NCBI RefSeq assembly: GCF_042651565.1
Contig: NZ_JBHSDF010000004.1
Direction: 5' to 3' (one strand)
From: Salinispirillum marinum
GTDB lineage: Bacteria; Pseudomonadota; Gammaproteobacteria; Pseudomonadales; Natronospirillaceae
DNA length: 64,000 nucleotides
The first letter of the stretch is position 1. Every line of letters starts with the position of its first letter. The position numbers and the translations under genes are program-made. Below, piece after piece: positions 61,258-64,000 of the stretch. Below the pieces are notes generated by a model that was given only the letters and a program-made list of their open reading frames with translations, had not been told where the DNA came from and did not search any database.

Positions 61258-62235
61258 TCAAACGCTGAACTGCTTCGCCCGCACCACCTGACGATAATCG
61301 GCCGGCGTAACACCCACCTTGGTCCGAAAGCGTTTGATGAAATAGGAAGCATCCCCAAAGCCCAACAAGTCGGCAATTTCTTGCACCGACAGGTTAGATT
61401 CGCGCAACAATTCTTCGGCCCGTTGCAAACGCAACTGCAGCCAGTACTGCTTCGGTGACTCGCCAGTTGCCCGAGCAAAGCGTCGCGCCAACGTACGCTC
61501 CGTTAAGCCAACAGCTTCAGCTAACGCCTGCAAGTGAAACGGTTTATCCAAGTGCTCGCCCAACCAGGCTTGCGCCGCGACGATGTCCTCATCGTCGTGC
61601 TGCAGTCCACCCAAGCGATAAAACGGTTGATTGAGTGTACGGCTCACTTCATGTGAGAAATGCTGTTCAATTTCACTCATGATGGCATCGCTGTACCATT
61701 CACGCACAAAATAAAGCACCAAATCTGTTAGGGAATTCACACTGCCTGCACAGTAGAGTTGTTCAGCGTAGGTGACACTCTGTTTCGGCTTGAGCAACAC
61801 CTGCGGATACCGCTGTGTAAATTGTTGAAAGAAATACCAATGCGTGGTGGCCACTTTATGATCCAACAACCCGCCTTCAGCCAAGAAACATACTCCTGTT
61901 CCTGTGGCAACGATGGGTTTGTGCTCACCGGCATAGCGCTGCAATATGGCGACAAGACTAGGATAGCGCAGCAACATGGGCAAAGGATTACCCCACATAG
62001 GCGGCACGAAAACCATATCGCACGCCAATAATCCGTCCCAGTCACCCTGGGCGTGCAGTGTGACTCCGCCACTGCAGGTTTCGGGCAAACCGCCAGCGCT
62101 AAACACCGACAAGGTGAGTTTCGGACCAACAACCCCTTGTAGGCGCGCCAATTGCGCGGCCGCTGACAGCATTTCGCTGGGCAGCGTAATCCCGGTAGCA
62201 AGGGTTTTAGGCAACACGATAAAGCCAATCTTCAT
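61258..62235 (-). CDS. GlxA-type transcriptional regulator (DJ-1/PfpI and AraC HTH)
   Basis: A 325-residue regulator. Residues 1-190 form a DJ-1/PfpI-like domain, where the nucleophile elbow reads ATGTGVCFLAEGGLLD. The C-terminal AraC-type double HTH reads LAEAVGLTERTLARRFARATGESPKQYW, then LSVQEIADLLGFGDASYFIKRFRTKVGVTPADYR. It stands upstream of the lactate permease on the same strand and is divergent from the ketosynthase gene, so either may be its target. The ligand is unknown. Confidence 0.9.
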   Translation of the reverse strand: MKIGFIVLPKTLATGITLPSEMLSAAAQLARLQGVVGPKLTLSVFSAGGLPETCSGGVTLHAQGDWDGLLACDMVFVPPMWGNPLPMLLRYPSLVAILQRYAGEHKPIVATGTGVCFLAEGGLLDHKVATTHWYFFQQFTQRYPQVLLKPKQSVTYAEQLYCAGSVNSLTDLVLYFVREWYSDAIMSEIEQHFSHEVSRTLNQPFYRLGGLQHDDEDIVAAQAWLGEHLDKPFHLQALAEAVGLTERTLARRFARATGESPKQYWLQLRLQRAEELLRESNLSVQEIADLLGFGDASYFIKRFRTKVGVTPADYRQVVRAKQFSV

Positions 62236-62334
62236 GTCTGTTTATTCATATCTAATGGCGCTTTCATCATACATCAAGCAACACCTTCTCCACTAGACTG
62301 CGCCGCACTAACCAATTTTCAAAGAGGAGCCGTC

Positions 62335-64000
62335 ATGACACGTCTACCCGTCATCGTAGGATTTGGTGGTGTGAACGCCGCTGGTCGCAGTGCCTTTCAC
62401 CACGGCTACAAACGCATGATCGAGAGCGCCCTACCGGCAGATGTGATGGCCCCAACGTGGCAGAACCTAGCCACCATGATGAATGTGGATACCTCCGGCG
62501 GACTGACGCCTGACCTGATTAAAACCCTTCGTGCAGGCACCTTGGTGCGTCGTATCGAACCACGTCTTTTCGACGTCGATGCCGTATTGTTCCAACATAA
62601 AGCAGACATTCATGCTTTACATGGCGACATGGAATTCACCGCTCGACGCAACCAGCTACCGCGCAAACTGCCGGACAATTGGGAAGTAACGGCCGTAACA
62701 GGCCGCGAAGTTACCATCAAAGTCACCGGCTCTACCCCCACCCTGTTCCCGGAGTATAAGCCCTACCCTGTTTCGAGCGCAGGTCAAGTGCCGTCCGGTT
62801 TCGACGCCAGCGCACTGTATCGCTCCATGCACCATCCGCGCGCGCTAACGCATGCCGTCTACGGCGCCTCGGATGCCTTAAACTCACTAGGCATGGATTG
62901 GTCTGAAGTATTGAAGCATGTTGCGCCGGATGAAGTGTCCGTGTACGCAGGCAGTGCTCTAGGCCAGGTCGACGACAAAGGTTACGGAGGCCTGTACCAA
63001 GCCGAACTCATGGGTGGACGCACCAGCTCAAAGATGATGGCGCTGAGCCTCGGCGAAATGGCCGCAGACTTTATCAACAGCTATATGATCAATTCCGTCG
63101 GTTCTACAGGCAGTAATGTCGGTGCCTGCGCGACCTTTTTATACAACCTGCGTCAAGGCATGATGGATATTCAATCGGGTAAAGCGCGCGCCGTGATCGT
63201 GGGCAATACGGAAGCACCTGTCAATCCGGCCATCATGGGTGGCTTTGATGTAATGGGCGCGCTGGCAAACGATGATAATTTGCGCAAGATCGATGGGTTA
63301 CCTGATGGAGAGAGGCCGGATAACCGACGTGCGTGCCGTCCCTTTTCTACCAATGCGGGCTTTACTATGGCGGAAGCCGCACAATTCATTATTCTGATGG
63401 ACGACGAACTCGCCCTAACCTTGGGTGCAACCATTTACGGCGCCGTGCCAGACGTGTTCATTAATGCGGACGCCAACAAGAAGTCCATTTCGGCACCCGG
63501 TGTGGGCAACTACATTACCATTGCCAAGGCGGCGGCACTGGCGGAAAGTCTGTTGGGTAAAGGTGGTTTGGCACACACCTTTGTGCAGGCACATGGTACG
63601 GGCACGCCGCAAAACCGGGTGACCGAATCGCATATATTGAACGAAGTGGCGAAATTGCATGGCGTTTCTGACTGGGCCGTTTCGGCGGTTAAATCCTATG
63701 TTGGACACGCGCTTGGCCCGGCCGCTGGTGACCAAATCATCGCCAGCTTGGGTGTTTGGGCGCATGGCATTATTCCTGGTATTAAAACCATCGACCACAT
63801 TGCCGACGACGTGCACAACAGCCATTTGAATATTCTCATGGACCACCTCAACACTGGCAGCCTGACTGCCATGCGTGGTTCCGTGATCAACTCCAAAGGT
63901 TTTGGTGGGAACAACGCTTCAGCGTTCATTTTGTCGCCTGACGAAACGCTGAAAATGCTGGGCAAACGCCATGGCGCGGCGAGCATTGCCGCGTGGCAGA
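62335..64000 (+). CDS. fabY: Beta-ketoacyl synthase, FabY-like (3' end outside the window)
   Basis: The open frame runs off the right edge with 555 codons in view. It is a KAS I/II-type condensing enzyme with Cys265 in GSTGSNVGACATFLYN, His420 in VQAHGTGTPQNRVTE, and Lys453/His458 in KSYVGHALGPAAGDQ, so the Cys-His-His triad is complete. The start MTRLPVIVGFGGVNAAGRSAFHHGYKRM resembles FabY (PA5174 type, about 630 residues), which makes acetoacetyl-ACP to begin fatty acid synthesis in Pseudomonas. AGAGGAG precedes the ATG. Assignment to FabY and not another long KAS is from memory of the family. Confidence 0.8.
   Translation, partial: MTRLPVIVGFGGVNAAGRSAFHHGYKRMIESALPADVMAPTWQNLATMMNVDTSGGLTPDLIKTLRAGTLVRRIEPRLFDVDAVLFQHKADIHALHGDMEFTARRNQLPRKLPDNWEVTAVTGREVTIKVTGSTPTLFPEYKPYPVSSAGQVPSGFDASALYRSMHHPRALTHAVYGASDALNSLGMDWSEVLKHVAPDEVSVYAGSALGQVDDKGYGGLYQAELMGGRTSSKMMALSLGEMAADFINSYMINSVGSTGSNVGACATFLYNLRQGMMDIQSGKARAVIVGNTEAPVNPAIMGGFDVMGALANDDNLRKIDGLPDGERPDNRRACRPFSTNAGFTMAEAAQFIILMDDELALTLGATIYGAVPDVFINADANKKSISAPGVGNYITIAKAAALAESLLGKGGLAHTFVQAHGTGTPQNRVTESHILNEVAKLHGVSDWAVSAVKSYVGHALGPAAGDQIIASLGVWAHGIIPGIKTIDHIADDVHNSHLNILMDHLNTGSLTAMRGSVINSKGFGGNNASAFILSPDETLKMLGKRHGAASIAAWQ

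Noticed and set aside
1..64000. CRISPR array, tRNA, rRNA, prophage or transposase genes
   Set aside because: No regularly spaced repeats, cloverleaf sequences, phage structural genes or DDE transposase motifs were noticed by reading.

Overview
The window looks like chromosome of a free-living gammaproteobacterium of the Oceanospirillales type (Saccharospirillum/Reinekea-like). Evidence: base composition near half GC, close gene packing, and a gene set that includes RapA, fused RlmKL, ribosome modulation factor, class 2 PyrD, a large NAD-glutamate dehydrogenase, PepQ, the AapJQMP transporter and a FabY-like ketosynthase. The species cannot be fixed from the sequence alone. No phage, plasmid, insertion-sequence transposase, rRNA, tRNA or CRISPR array was seen.

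Layout. 1-7900: tryptophan catabolism (kynA-kynU), a Ca/Na antiporter, an HDOD protein, rlmKL, rmf and pyrD. 8000-15400: assimilatory nitrate/nitrite operon on the minus strand (flavoprotein, nirB, nirD, nasA) with a sigma54-type promoter and an attenuator leader. 15400-21100: a small anchored protein, DUF2835 and the large glutamate dehydrogenase. 21260-28070: a MoxR-Bat (aerotolerance-type) operon. 28000-37900: tcdA, a PatB/MalY lyase, an HD-GYP phosphodiesterase, small proteins, rapA, a LysE exporter and pepQ. 37890-38101: a repeat with perfect 23-bp terminal inverted repeats. 38100-42800: nucleoside salvage operon cdd-punA-deoC-deoA-deoB. 42900-49500: TerB, DUF2721, then nasT-nasS and the ABC nitrate transporter. 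49500-52350: an acyltransferase, palindromic repeats, a LysR regulator and a DUF1127 protein. 52450-56650: aapJQMP. 57000-62240: an orphan TAXI binding protein, DUF2069, wrbA, arsC, a lactate permease and a GlxA-type regulator. 62335-end: a truncated ketosynthase gene.

How the parts work together. The clearest system is nitrogen assimilation. NasS (nitrate-binding sensor) and NasT (ANTAR antiterminator) lie at 44-46 kb. Two operons that NasT would control, nrtA and the nir/nas operon, each carry a leader with two hairpins whose six-base loops have A at position 1 and G at position 4. In both leaders the second hairpin overlaps the 5' arm of an intrinsic terminator, so the two structures exclude each other. 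Promoters with the sigma54 -24/-12 pattern precede nasT, nrtA, the nir/nas operon and, with a weaker match, aapJ. NtrC-like palindromes lie upstream of the nir/nas promoter and of nasT. This suggests two layers: nitrogen starvation (NtrC/RpoN) starts transcription, and nitrate (NasS/NasT) lets it pass the terminator.

All family assignments come from reading the protein sequences. No database search was run.
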